A stretch of 64,000 nucleotides of DNA, taken from contig NC_133237.1 in the NCBI RefSeq assembly GCF_040436345.1, forward strand, positions 24,185,749-24,249,748. Reading direction: 5' to 3'. A program made the translations under genes and the position numbers. Below, in pieces: positions 39,978-54,710 of this stretch. This DNA comes from Pagrus major (Eukaryota > Chordata > Actinopteri > Spariformes > Sparidae). The notes under the pieces are model-generated. The model was given only the letters and a program-made list of their open reading frames with translations, searched no databases and was not told where the DNA came from. Position 1 is the first letter of the stretch; each line of letters starts with the position of its first letter.

Positions 39978-42900
39978 CTATAAGCAGTCCATAGAGTTAT
40001 CTGGTAGTAACCCCAGGGGTGGGGCCTTGCCAGGGAGACAGGATGGAGGGAGCATGGAGTTTGACGTAGGATCCACATTTTCAGAGTCTTCCATTCGCTC
40101 TGCACAGCCTTCCCAGTTTATATGGAATCTGGTAACACGTGGGTTTGATGCCAGAATATTTCTCTGGAGCTGAAAAAGAAAGACGGAAATTTAGATTAAT
40201 ACTCTGGACAAGTACATGCACTCATTAAGTATGTGCAGTTAGAAATACATCCCACTTAATTAATTGTGCATTTTGACTTGGGTGAGAAAATGTTAATCCT
40301 GTAGATCAGAATGGTACAAAGGTAGCGAATGATATTCATCCAACATTATTACATGATCACATAAATAACTATATAATAACCAACATTATACTACAAGTTT
40401 GCATCTGCAATCACTTATTTCGTTATCTTTTCCACCTCATACACATACATTGTTTTTTAAAGTTTCATTCCGACTGTCAGCCACCTTAAAAAAGGTGAAA
40501 ACTTTGAACAAAATCCTTCGGCACCACAACAAATCTCACAGTGGATTATTCCAGAAGTTACAGAATAGTAACATTTCTGCTTAACTAGTTATATAACCAA
40601 GGGAATTTGATAGGATTATGAGTAATTGTTCCAAAGTGCAAGCTCAGCAGAAAGAGAAGCTTCAACTCTACAACGTATTATTGCACCATGCTGCTCGATA
40701 AACTTTGTTCATTTTCACGGTTTATACAATAAAAACATGTCATCATGCTGGGTTGTGTGTTGTATTAAGTCTTTTACCAATTAAAATTGTGATTGTTGAT
40801 TAATGTTTGAACCGGGTATTTTCGAAAACTCTAGAAAATAATATTTTATGTGTGTTGAATGTATAGTGCTGTCGACTTGGAAGAGTTTTAAAAGAATTTT
40901 GCTATTAAAACTCAAACCCACCACCATACAAACATTAATTATTATCTCAAAACAGTGCAATAAGCATTAAACAGTCTCACTGGCAACCATTAGTCTGACC
41001 TGTGTGTAGTCTGGCTTGATCGGTGGATTTTCACGAAGCTCAGGGTCTGTGTACTCATTGTTCACATAGTAACCAATGCGAATGAACTCCTGGCCCCGGT
41101 ATGTGCAGGTGATCAGCACTACAGTTACACCAACAGCATCACTTTCAGGAATCAATCCAGTGTTTGGGGCATCAGCCTGTGAAAGGAAGCACAATACAAA
41201 GATTTGCAAAAGTATACATTTTTGTATACATTCATTTCAGGGATTCTCAATTTAAAGGGAAAATGGGCCTTATAATATTTTGATAAATCACTCAATTAAT
41301 CAATTCGATAATGCAATGAGACCAATAAGTACAACAACATAAAAACCACAAATAAAGGTTGCAGCATGCTGATAACTTTAAGAATCAAGATTTATAATTT
41401 GTAGATTTGTACGACAAGTGCATGATACTTCGATTCACGTTGAGATGTTTATTAAAAACTAATTTTGTCCCAGTTCATTGATCCTCCAACCAGGAACACA
41501 CTAACTGAAATTGATGTCTGCTGATATTTATAGAACTGTGAAAAAAGGTGAGGTTAATAAATGAAGACACTCAAAGGGTGTTTACATTGACCATTTCAGA
41601 ATGTCTGACCTCAGTCGTCCTTCTGGAGCTGGCCTGTGTTAGTATGCCATGAGCAAACAGAATTGCGTTTTGCTGAGATAAAACAAAATCAAGAAGGCTA
41701 CACTGGTAGTCAGCAGTAGCCACTGTAGTCAAAGTGATACGAAATGAAAAAAAAATCTTAAGACATACCCATAACATTAATAAACATTTTTGATATGGTT
41801 CCCTTTAATTTAAAAAAATATATAATTTCGACCACAACATGTCCTGGGCATGACATTATATTGAAAAATTAACTTGTCACTATCCTCTGGTGGACAAACT
41901 ATAGAATGCTGACTGTTACAAAATCCTGTCATTTCTGTGCTTCAATTTTTTGTCATTTCTCATCTGATATATCAGTCAGGCTCTAGTAGCCCCTTTCTTT
42001 CCATACAACCTCGCTTCCAGTTTTATGGATAAAAAAATACAACTACCCACCAGTGGTGGCATGATATGAAACAACTGTGGTGCTATATTATTGTTACATA
42101 TCAAGACAAACAGGTAGTAAAAACAGGAACTCCAGTATATTCTCTAGGTTGTTTGAAAAACATAAAAAGCTGCAGTTTGTAATTTCTGGTCTTTCAAACT
42201 TCCCTGAGAACAATTACAAAGTTATGCAGTAGAGAGGAAAAAACAGTTCAAGAGGACGCAACTCCGGATTTTGATACGTTTTTGAAGTAGTTTGCCTCAA
42301 TCAAACGCACCTGAAACACAAACATATGTCTTCCAGCAGGTACTGGGCCGACCAAGACAGAGTCGAGGACCTGGTCATACTCTTCACTCTCTGCGGAGCC
42401 AACATAGATTATCTTCCACTCCAGGTCTATAATAAAACAGAACAAAACAGTTATGAATCACTGTAAAATGCAAAGTTATTAATGTAGATGAGACAATTAG
42501 TCCACTAATCAGTTAGACAATCAATTGGCCAACTATTATTAATAACACTGCCTGGGTAAATCTTCTAAAATACGTTCAAAAGAGAAATTCAAATCTAACT
42601 ATTACATGTGCAAAACTGTCGTGCATAAACAACAGCAATTCTGTGTCTATTGACCATGTAGCATGAATGATAAACAACACAGCAAAGTTGTTGTTGTTGT
42701 ACCATGATCATGTAAACATGCGAAGTAAATGTATGTGCAACCCTTGACTACTTTCACACCACTAACTGAGAAGAAACAAAGGCTAATACGAACATGAAAG
42801 GTATGAAATGAATGCACTTTAGGCTGTCATAGCTAACGTCACCACTGAGTTTTTTTTTAAATAATCCCCATTAGCATATTTATAAATTTCACGGACCTGA

Positions 42901-43249
42901 CCTATAACGTTATTATTAGACAGCTTAGTGGACTTGTCCACCGTGGGAGACACAATCAGTCAAGCTGTGTCACATTACTTTGCCATTACCTTGTATCGTT
43001 ACGTTACTTTAGACACATTTGACGACTTTCTTTTTAGCTAACCTAGCATTAGCTGTTAGCAACCACTAGTACACACACCGAGATGACAACAGGCTTGGCT
43101 TCAGACACACAATAGTGAGTTTATCTGCGACGGTACGTACCTTCGGGGAGGTCCTCCATACACTCAAACGTTATTTCAAACTGAAAAGGGTTTCCAAAGG
43201 GACTCGGGTTATCTAGGACAGCCACATTCAACACCTGCACCTTCGCCAT
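39978..43249 (-). CDS. asf1b: Histone H3-H4 chaperone ASF1B
   Basis: Nuclear chaperone that hands H3-H4 dimers to CAF-1 (replication) and HIRA. Four coding exons in minus order: 43141-43249, 42311-42426, 41000-41176, 39978-40169. They sum to 594 bases, 197 aa plus stop, all phases consistent. The conserved immunoglobulin-like core fills residues 1-155: [38 protein letters not shown], the acidic [20 protein letters not shown] stretch with the H3-contacting Asp, [17 protein letters not shown] with the H3-contacting Val, and YYVNNEY. The variable C-terminal tail ends [10 protein letters not shown], like the SMDCI end of human ASF1B and unlike ASF1A. Its position next to prkaca is the human arrangement. 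No damage seen. Confidence 0.96.
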
Positions 43250-43620
43250 TGTTGCTGGAGCGCTAAAAAAAAAAAGAGGGGCTAACCAAAAACAAACGTT
43301 CAAACCAGTTTCCCGGGGAAACCGTAAAAGCGACACTACAACGACACACACACTAAACGGTTTAAGCTGCCAAACACCTTCGATTTGACCAAACTTAAAC
43401 CTTGTTTGTACGCCTAAATCCACTCTATTCAGTTAATTGCCGCTCAGTATAACGAGAATATGTTAAATGTGAGGAGAGATGTGCCGCTCTCCCGCCGCTT
43501 TCAGTGTCCTAATACCCAGGCTTCACCGCGCCTACGGCAAGCGGTGTGTGCGTCACCCAGCGGCCGCCTCCGTCACGGGAAAGGCAAAGTGGCTCTACCG
43601 CCCCCTGGTGGCTCAGTGCG
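43250..43620 (-). promoter_or_regulatory. asf1b: asf1b promoter with CDE/CHR-like and E2F-like motifs
   Basis: About 50 bases upstream of the asf1b ATG, the minus strand reads TTTCCCCGGGAAA (43309-43321), then four bases, then TTTGAA (43299-43304). The second is the CHR hexamer, and a four-base gap is the spacing known for CDE/CHR pairs of cell-cycle genes. Farther up are GC-rich sequence and a TTTCCCGTGAC-like E2F half site near 43574-43583. ASF1B is known to be proliferation-linked. The functional assignment is inference. Confidence 0.4.
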
Positions 43621-46400
43621 ACTTTGCAACTGTTTTGATTAGCGAGCCTTCAACATAATTACCCTGGGCTGGGAGGTGCAATAAAATAAACTTTATGGTG
43701 TCCCACCCCATGAAGGGCACACAATGGGTACATTTTACAATATATCCGAATGCAGTAAAATTCAACCCTGACAAACATCCTTGAGAGAGCTCTTTACTGC
43801 ACAAAAGCTAATATGTATGGACAGGGCCGAAGCCAGGATTTTAGAAATACTGAGGTCATGCCCCCCCACCTCCACCCATTCGTAAGGAAAATGTATAAAA
43901 GTACGGTATAAATCTGCACATTTCTCTGCATTTCGATAGGACCAATAATGGCTTAGGAAATAATACCACCAGCAGCGAATAGATGAAAATTGGACTTAGA
44001 TTTAGTTAAGTAATTTTACTGTTTAGAAACAATACAATGGTTCATAAAACATTTAGTATTAAGTAATTGTAAAGTTTAAAAACATCAGTTGCAACTCTCT
44101 AAAGGCCATCTAAATAATGTTTGTAAATGAATTACACACTATTTATTAACCATTTACAAAGTATGATGAACATCAACTGCAACTTTCCAATAAACAATGC
44201 TAATAAATAGTTTAAATAGCATTTCATTATTTAACAGTTAAATAACTGTTAAGTAAAGTTTAATGAACTATAAATATGCCGTTGTTAGTCATATATAATT
44301 GTTTATTTTAATGATATGATAGATATTATAAAGTCTTACCAAATATAAATATGTATCACGATATCAAAGATCGAGAAAAAATATGGAGGACTTGACCTCA
44401 GTGTCATCAATGGTAGCTACGACCGTGTAGCTTCCCAAAGGTAACAAGACTTGATGTTATGTGAGATGTTTCCGCGCCCTGTTTACACCAGAAACAGGCT
44501 TTCTCTAGTAAAAGTCTATATTGCTTTAAGCAACTGAGGGCCTGACAATGTTTACCGTGCAGGCAGAACAGTGACAATCATATAGGTCAAACCAGGAGAG
44601 GCTTCCAGAAACTGGACATTTGTAGGGCTGCAACTAACGATTATTTTAATTGCAGATTATTCAGTCATTTTCTTGATTAATAGATTAGTTGTTTGGTCTA
44701 TAAAATGTCACAGAATGGTAGAAATGTTATAGAAATATATTCAGTTTACTGATGAAGAAACCAGAAAATATTCACATTTAAGAAGCTGGAATCAGATAAT
44801 TTTAAACCTTTGTTTCTTAAGAAATAGTCAAACAGATTGATCATTTATCAAAATAGATATAATATTATAATAAAGCAGATGTTCTTTATGTTCTTTACTG
44901 AATAAAATACCTTATTATTAATTATTTATTTATGGTTTATTTGATAACGACAGAATATAGACGAAGTGAAACAGCTGTCTGATGCAAGTATCATAGTGTT
45001 TATAGCAGATGCTAACTTGAAATACCCATCCAGGGTTTTTAAGAACATAAGAAATACACCATATGCTCTGCTCTCTTTATTACCATCGTTCCCCTCTACA
45101 TTTCTTATGCATTAAAGGTGCACTACGTAGTTTTGGGGAAGAGATTTTAATCAGAAGAGAAAGATCTTTGACTGATTTTTTTTATGCCATAACAAACTAA
45201 ATAATCAAACTTTCTTTGTTTTCATGACTGAATAAACTGAACAAACAAACTGACCTTAAAGGACAACACAGTTTCATACTCTACGTTTACATGTGGCGGA
45301 CCCTGCCACCTTTCTAGCTTCAAACGGTGTTCAGGTATGGAAAAGTTGGTATAACTACCTCCTTAATATTGTCAATATTAGACTTCTGAGTGTGAATTTC
45401 TATAGTTTAAATCAGGGTCCAGTTAACTGTGTCTGTGTGACTCATAATCGGTCCATTCCCAGATATTACTTTCAACTGAAATGGGGCAACTGCATGAGAC
45501 ACAAGAGAAAACGGGTTGGTCATGTGGGAGCATCTCCACAGGCTGACTCACTGCTGTAAAACAGGAGTAATTTTCCACAGCAGTTCTCTGCTTTTGAAAA
45601 AAAACGCCTCAGTGCTCTCACACACAGTCCAAATGAAAACTATCTGAGCACCACAGATTAGGCCCGAAGCAGCCTACATTTTCTTTGCCCCTCAGAGTCT
45701 GAGCAGGGGAGATTAGGCGGGGATTAGAGCCCACTGGACCAGCTGGCCGCCGAATTCATCCTTAAAATATCTCAGGAATGTTGATTTCCTTTCTCGTGTT
45801 GGGTAACGTGAAACCTGCTGGAGGCGCTGTTTTCATGCCACCGCCACCATCAGACAGGTTGCTAAGGTGGGAGCTGGGCACCGAGCACAAGGCAAAACAT
45901 TGTTCTCCGGCAGGTTGGAGAGAGTTGAAGCGAGCTGGTATCATAGATCACTCCAAAAAGAAAAAAAAGAAACAAAGAAAGTCCAGTTTAAATCGAGCAT
46001 CAGGAGGTAAACTCTCATAAAGTTGTTTTTTTAGACAACATACTGTCTGTTTTTGAGGGTTTTTCTTTTTCTAAACAAGCCAAGAGGAGAAGTCTGCTCC
46101 GCTCTGCGTCGCCAACCTGCGTTTTTCCTCCACTTTGCACAAAGGAGGGTCTGTGCGCCGCGCTGCGCTGCGCTGCAGGTGGATAACTGCGCTCAGGTAA
46201 TGTAACACGAAACTGAACCATGTGACCAATGGCGATCTGAGGAGTAGACGGGGAGAAAAAAAAACTGCTTTACATAAAACACCAGCCGGCTGTGCAGTCG
46301 ATGACTTAGTCCGGAAACTGTGTGGATGTGTTAAAGTGCGTTTCTGTCCTGAGATGTCACCTGTCAGTTTCACCGGACTGAACCCTTCGTTGCAGTTTCA
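43621..46400. other. Gene-free region between asf1b and crb3
   Basis: No gene that I can support. It holds a copy of the 'gggctgcaactaacg' repeat (44624-44860), AT-rich repeat-like DNA (44030-44340), the end of a short TTAA-type element at 45113 (agGTGCACTACGTAG) and GC-richer DNA at 46080-46200 near the crb3 promoter. Confidence 0.4.
44624..44860. repeat. 'gggctgcaactaacg' family copy 4 (best preserved)
   Basis: Begins agggctgcaactaacgatta, contains agattagttgtttggtctat and attcagtttactgatgaag, and fades after cagattgatcatttatc. It defines the family end used to recognise the other copies. Confidence 0.7.
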
Positions 46401-46419
46401 TCTCTGACAAGGTGAGGCG

Positions 46420-46920
46420 GAAGCGATATGGCTCGTGCGTGAGGAAACAACCTGCTGGATGTTTCCAGTTCTGCTTCGATCACCTGAAACCAGCCTGATC
46501 ACTGAAGGTAAGTGACTTAAATTAACCTTAAAACATGTTGTCATCCTCATTATTAGTAATTTTAGTAATAGTGTTGCAAATGAGAAAGAGTTGAACATTA
46601 AAAGCTGTGTCAGTTTTAAATACATGTGCTATTATTAGAGTTTTATTTTGCTGTTGTGTGAGCAGGTTTAATGGTGATTCAACATCAGGCTGAATGTGTG
46701 ACTCAGTGGTGGCTTGGTGTTAGCCTCCTGACTCAACCACAGATTAAAGCACAGAGCTCAAAATAAAAATATAAAAGGACATTTCTCTTTTTATGACTGA
46801 CAATAATGTGTTTTCCAGCTGTTCAAGGGAGGCGATAAATCCACACAGTGCACCTGATGAAATGGACCCGAGCTGATGCCCCAGTCGGCCCCCACTTGGC
46901 CCTGCTGGTCACAGGTAGAG
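46420..46920 (+). promoter_or_regulatory. crb3: crb3 5' leader: probable non-coding exon and uORF
   Basis: A probable untranslated exon ends at 46507 (ACTGAAG before GTAAGTG), and the next exon starts after TTTTCCAG at 46819. In the leader an AUG at 46864 opens a five-codon uORF whose TGA overlaps the next AUG (TGATG) at 46876. That AUG is in frame with the crb3 start at 46921 and would add 15 residues ahead of the signal peptide. The start of the first exon is not determined. Confidence 0.4.
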
Positions 46921-49607
46921 ATGGCAGCGTGCCCGGATGTGCTCACCATACCTGGAGTTGTGGTCGGGAGTGTTTTACTGCTGGTACTGAGCAGTAATCC
47001 TGTGTGGGGTGAGTCAGTAACCATCCCCTCATCCTCAGCACTCCCACACAAATCAGACAACTTTCTGACCACACCTACACGCAACACATACACACCATTA
47101 AATCATGCAATGATAAGAATAAAAAAAAGTTTTAAAAAACCACAGGGGATGTTCCAGAGCAGATCTAAGACATGCACAGGCTTGTCAGCATGATGTTAGA
47201 GCTTTGGATTGAGAAGTGGTTTAAGAAACACACCCTGACGCATGACATAGAGGTATATTTATAACCGTTTTTAGCATATCAATGAGTACATATACAAAAG
47301 AATTTCACAATTCATTCAGCTTTCGCTTTAGCGCATGGCTGCCCCCTCCTGTGACCCCTGCTTCTTGTTATCAAGTTGTACTTGTGCCCTTGCAAAGTTC
47401 ACTGTTTACCCGAGTGAATGATTGACTCAGAAAATGATAGGAGGGTTTAAGTTTCCATACAAAACTTCTTTATTAAAGTGGCTCTCAGGACTTATTATAC
47501 AAAAACAAAGCAGCAATAAATTTGAGTTTTTTTTTTTACATATTTCAAACAGGCGCGTTGTTTAACTCAGCTGACTGTATAGCTGCAGTACAGACTGCAT
47601 TCCTGAGCTTCTCCTCCTCCTCCTGACTCTCTCCTGGTCAAGTGGTTACTCTGTAGTTTCATGATGTCCCTGAGGAGTCACATGGCCAGTCATGGATAAC
47701 ATGGCTGCAATAGACTGGTTATCTGGTATGCTGCGTTTTTGTGTTTGTTGCCTTGAAAGTGTGCGTACAGCCAAAAGCAACTTCTGCTGCGCTCCTGGAC
47801 CCTCAGTCCAAGATTATTTTTTTTGGATCATATTAAAAATAAAACAAAACAAAAAAACAGTGAAGATTCAGACAGGAAATGGGAGATGTGGGAGAGAGAG
47901 AGAGAGGGTGACACGCAACAAAGGTCGAACTGTTGACAGATGCGGCCATGTGGCATGCCCTGTAACCATTCAGCTACCGAGACGCTCCATCGGCTCCTCA
48001 TTTTTCTTTACTTGTGTACAATAATACCAGTGTTGTAAAAAAGTACCCAACAATCAAGTATAGGTGTACTTGAGTAAAAGTAAAGATATTGTTTTAAAAT
48101 ATTACTTTGGTTAAAGTGAAATTCACCCATAGGAGTAGTTCTTGATTTAATGTATCTGATATTAAATGTATTTATGTATGAAGAGTAATTTTCTGGCAAT
48201 AAATATACTTAAGTATAAAAAATGCAAGTTCAATTATACATCTGTTTAGGCCCTTACATGTATATATAGATTATGGGATAATCAGATCCAATAGTCTGCT
48301 TTTTTTTATTATCAGAGTCAGTGTTTCTTCTAACTGATTGCTGATACAAATGAATTAATGTAACAATGTGCTATATGTTTATTGTAAAAATATCCCTGTA
48401 TGCCTGCGGATTATTTTTTCAGTGTTTTCATCTACATGCAATCGAAGGAAAAGTTTGAAATTTTTTAGACATATGCTCATTTGTTTTCTTGCCAAGAGCC
48501 GGATGAGAAGATCGATGCATATGTGTATGTTAAATATGTAGCTGTAGCCAGCAGCAATATAGCTTAGCTTAGCAATAAGGCTAGAAACAAATGGAAACAG
48601 CGGGCGTGGCTCTGTCTGAAGGGAAGAAAATCCTCCTATGGATGCCTCTAAAAATCATTAATTAACACCCTTTTTCTCATTTGTTGACTGGTGACCTGTC
48701 CAGGGTGAACCCCGCTCCTTACCTAAAATCAGTTGGGATTGATTCCAGCCCACAGTGACCCTCTAAATAATAAGCAGGTATAGCTGGATGGACAGTGGTA
48801 AAGTAAAACGTACAAAAACAATTCTCCATTTAACAGTGAGCTATGAACTGGACCACTTATTGTCTGGGACCAGTAACGTCTTTGAGTCTCTGCTAGTTGA
48901 CTGGAAACTGGTCCAGCCAACCAGTTTATTCCCAAAAATGTCAAACTAAAATTAAATTCAACCAGAGTACAGCAGCAGCAGTTGCATGCAGGTGCTGGCA
49001 TACAGTAACCTGGTTACTTAAAAACCAAAGTTCACATGTGCTTAAAACAACTAGTCAAAGAAATCCTGGATTGTTAGTTAACTAAGACTTTTTAGTTAAT
49101 GGACAGTCCCGACAGGTAACCACCAGTTCAAGTGTTTGTAGTATACACAGGCAAGCAGTGAGAATTAGTTTGCATTTGCTTTGTTACTTGCTTTGTTATT
49201 TGCTTTGTTACTACAGCGTTCCTGACGTTTCTGCTCTTTTCACAGGGAATTCTACTACTCTTGCCCTTGACACCCACACTAATGGCACTAATGGCACTAA
49301 TGTAAGAAAAAAAACCTTTTATCATGACCAGTAAATAACATCCAGAAGTATCTAGTGTCATTAGATTGATCATTATTCTGTATTTTTCCATTTGCAGGGA
49401 GTCAACATTGCGGCTATCGTAGCCCCCACCGTCATCTTTGGCGTTCTGGCCATCGTCTCGGCCGTCCTCGCCTGGCTCTTCTGCGTGGTGAAGAAGAAGA
49501 GACAGACTGAAGGGACGTACAGACCCAGTGCCGAGGAGCAGTCTGGTGCGAGCAGCGTGGTGGCACCAGATGCGCTGAAGTTACCAAAGGAGGAAAGACT
49601 CATTTGA
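46921..49607 (+). CDS. crb3: Crumbs homologue 3, epithelial polarity protein
   Basis: Small single-pass protein of apical membranes and tight junctions that binds PALS1/PATJ and Par6. Three coding exons: 46921-47008, 49246-49301, 49398-49607. They total 354 bases, 117 aa plus stop (human 120). Residues 1-29 form a signal peptide (VVVGSVLLLVLSS). The short ectodomain has three N-glycosylation sequons (NST, NGT, NGT). The membrane segment is at about 52-77 (APTVIFGVLAIVSAVLAWLF), followed by KKKR. The cytosolic tail has the FERM-binding motif RQTEGTYRPSAEEQ and the PDZ-binding C-terminus EERLI, which is diagnostic for Crumbs. A start at 46876 is also possible, but it would bury the signal peptide behind 15 polar residues. 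Neighbour of tubb4a, as in human 19p13.3. Confidence 0.93.
47812..47988 (-). mobile_element. tRNA-derived SINE
   Basis: On the minus strand the head reads cgtctcggtagctgaatggt, with a pol III A box (TAGCTGAATGG), then agttcgacctt as a weak B box about 40 bases later, then ctctctctctctcccac, and an A/T-rich end with aaaaaaaata. It lies in crb3 intron 1. The family name is not known to me. Confidence 0.6.
48028..48225. repeat. 'cagtgttgtaa...aagtaccc' dispersed repeat
   Basis: Starts ccagtgttgtaaaaaagtac, continues tacttgagtaaaagtaaaga and ends with ttaagtataaaaaatgc. Shared with 369-445. Confidence 0.5.
48484..48797. repeat. 'gcttagcttagc' repeat followed by a LINE-like tail
   Basis: 48484-48665 has the parts of a common fish repeat (agagccggatgagaagatcg, tagcttagcttagc, ggctctgtctgaaggg, attaattaacac), also found at 59883-60110. 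Directly after it, 48681-48797 (gactggtgacctgtccaggg, cagttgggattgattccagc, tatagctggatgg) resembles the 3' tail of L2-type LINEs known from fish, by recall. Confidence 0.5.
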
Positions 49608-51550
49608 GATTTTGGTGCTTTACGTTTGTACAAAAATCCTGAAAGGACACAGGCTGCGATCATCGTGTGACAAGGCTCTCAACCTTGAGCTGATCGTGAA
49701 AGGAAAGTCTCAGCAGGTTCTTCAACAAGCAGTGAATGGTTCCTGCGAGCACCAGGACACATGGATCTAAAGGATTTTAAGAACAATTGAACATTCCAAG
49801 GAGGTTTTGGACATTTCCTCTGCACAAATGAAACGAGAGCTTCAGTATTTTATTACCACTAATAATTTTAGTTTAGAGATGTTTTCCGTTCAGTTGCCTT
49901 AATATACAACTTACCACTCACCTGTACTTGATTTGATACAGTCTATTATGATTTACTGTCACTGGCAAAATCACTACCGATCTCTTACCTCAAACTTTTG
50001 CCTCTGAGAGTTCTGATGAGTCCATTGCATTTTAAATTGAGACAGATGTTTTATTTTTATTGTAATAATGACTGTGATTACATGACATTACGTCATTATT
50101 CACCTTACCACAGTGCTAAAAACTCTTGATTTTAGAAAGACTGGGGTATGTTTAAAAAAATAGGTTCTACTGAGAAATCACATCAAGCACAAGCAAACGA
50201 TTGTTTACACTTTTCTACGATGCCTCAAGCAATCAAACTCATTTCAAGTCCCACTATTTAAAGCAAATCATTTCATCACATCAACCACGCAGTGCATTAC
50301 GCATCGTGATCAGGCAGAAATGTTTACAATGTCACAATGTTTCTGCTCTTACAGCCTCTTTGTAAAAATCGTTGAATAATTAAACTTTACACAGGAATGA
50401 AACTATTTAAAGCACGACTGACGGTGTCATCCTGTCCTAATTTATGTGTTCTTGAAATTATGTGATGTTACTATTCACCGTATTCAATCCCAGTCAAAAG
50501 AAGCCACTATTGTTTGAGTTTGTAAAGTATTGGAAGGTCTCCACATTCTGACCTTCATCCTGAACTCATCAAGGCAGGATTTATAAGAAGAAAACAACAA
50601 AATATAAAATGCTTTTGTCATCCCGACCACACACTGGATTGCCAGTTGCTGACTCAGAGTTCCAGATAAAGAAGATTCAGCGAAACATCTCACTGATAAG
50701 AAAACATCTTCTCTTCAGCTGGTTAGGAGCTCAGAAAAAGGTGGAGCTTCATCTCAGATTGTGTTTTTTACTGGAAATTTGTGTGAAACTACCAAAAATA
50801 ACATCCTCTCCCAGCTCTGAAGGAGAGCTGTGGGGCTTTACAAAGTTCAGTACAACACAGTCGGTTTCCTGTAAACTCTAAAATCATTAAGGGAAATTAT
50901 AGTATTTATTGCGTTTATATTGAATACTCCCCAATATTGATTCCTAATCCATGCTTCAGTGTGGATGTTTGATATTAGTGGATATTTTATTATTGCTCTT
51001 GGACTGAAAAGAACACTTTAATTTTCTGGTGCTCTTGTTTTCTCCCCGACTACAAACTTGACATTATTTTTCATTCATCATTTCCTCCCTTTTTTGATAA
51101 ATTACAATTCAGTATTACTAGGAAACAGACAACTCCCCCACTAACCACATCTCTTTCGGTTTTTCCTCAGAGTATTAACAACCAACAACACAGGACAAAG
51201 CATGAGATGATTCATTCATTTAGTCCATAATGGAGATGTGAGAGCAGATGAGACCTGAATCCCGTCAGCATTTGTTCTTCCAGGTGTGTAGGTAAAGCTC
51301 ATAGGGAAATAATCTAAACGCCAATGGTGTCGTTATTCTCGAGGGATTATATTGTGCGATCAATTTTACTTCATTATACGATAAAAGATGAAGTTGTAAA
51401 GCAGAAATATGTTTTAACAGAACCCACAAATCATGTTGTGACCCTTCAACAGGGATGACCTTCCGGTTGAGATCTTCTTCCTTTGTCAGCGTGTTGCAGG
51501 ATGGACGTTAAATTGCAGTAAAGCCAATCAATAAAAAACTCAGACGCAGT
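49608..51550 (+). terminator. crb3 3' UTR with candidate poly(A) signals
   Basis: Non-coding after the crb3 stop. ATTAAA at 50379-50384 and AATAAA at 51530-51535 are candidate poly(A) signals. The distal one would give a 1.9-kb 3' UTR that ends where the tubb4a transcript ends from the other side. Confidence 0.35.
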
Positions 51551-51843
51551 AGAAACGGCCTTTTATTCAGAGTTTAATCATCCTCCAATTTCAAGGCTTC
51601 ACAGTTAAAATCGCTTTTGCAAGGCGATGGCGGGACAGATGTAAGGATGCAAATAATTCACGACATACAAAAACATTTTAACCAAAAACATCACTAGTAT
51701 CAGTTAATATTGATGTCTAACAATAGAGCGACACAGATCTGGATGGAGACAGTTTTTCAGAGAGAGGGATTAAAAATGAGAGGGTGGAGTTTGGGGATGG
51801 GTGAGGTGAAAATGACGTTTGGCAGCTGAGTAGGTGGAGGTTT
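51545..51843 (-). terminator. tubb4a 3' UTR and poly(A) signal
   Basis: The minus-strand AATAAA (plus TTTATT at 51562-51567) lies about 280 bases after the tubb4a stop. Confidence 0.5.
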
Positions 51844-54382
<2,539 letters not shown>

Positions 54383-54620
54383 GTTGGACGGATTTCGGAT
54401 CTGTCGAGTAGGAGGCGAGAGAGCGAGCGAGCGGAGATTCACGGGGAGATGGTTTGCTTGTGGTCGACAGTCCGGGATTTTGTTGCACCGCCTCACAGAT
54501 CGTCTACTGGGCTGAGTCAGTGGCGCAACTTTACGTCATCGCCATGGCAACCAAAGACCGGAGGAGAGAGGGAGGGACCAAGAGCCGTGGACATGGCGGA
54601 TAGGATGCGAGGAGCTGCAT
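54383..54620 (-). promoter_or_regulatory. tubb4a: tubb4a upstream region with CRE, RFX X-box and AP-1-like sites
   Basis: Upstream of the tubb4a ATG, the plus strand has TTACGTCA (54531-54538, ATF/CREB-type), directly followed by ATCGCCATGGCAAC (54538-54551), which matches the RFX X-box GTTGCCATGGCAAC at 12 of 14 positions, and TGAGTCA (54513-54519, AP-1 type). The transcription start is unknown. Function is inferred from motifs only. Confidence 0.4.
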
Positions 54621-54668
54621 CAGCCTCATCGATACGGTTTCTCATTATTCTCACGGACCGAGTGAACC

Positions 54669-54710
54669 CACGCACACCTACACACACACCTACACACACA
54701 CACACACACA
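54669..54710. repeat. AC microsatellite upstream of tubb4a
   Basis: ACAC runs with CCT interruptions. Confidence 0.9.

Noticed and set aside
49128-49663. Minus-strand frames over crb3 exons 2 and 3
   Set aside because: Shadows of the crb3 coding exons.
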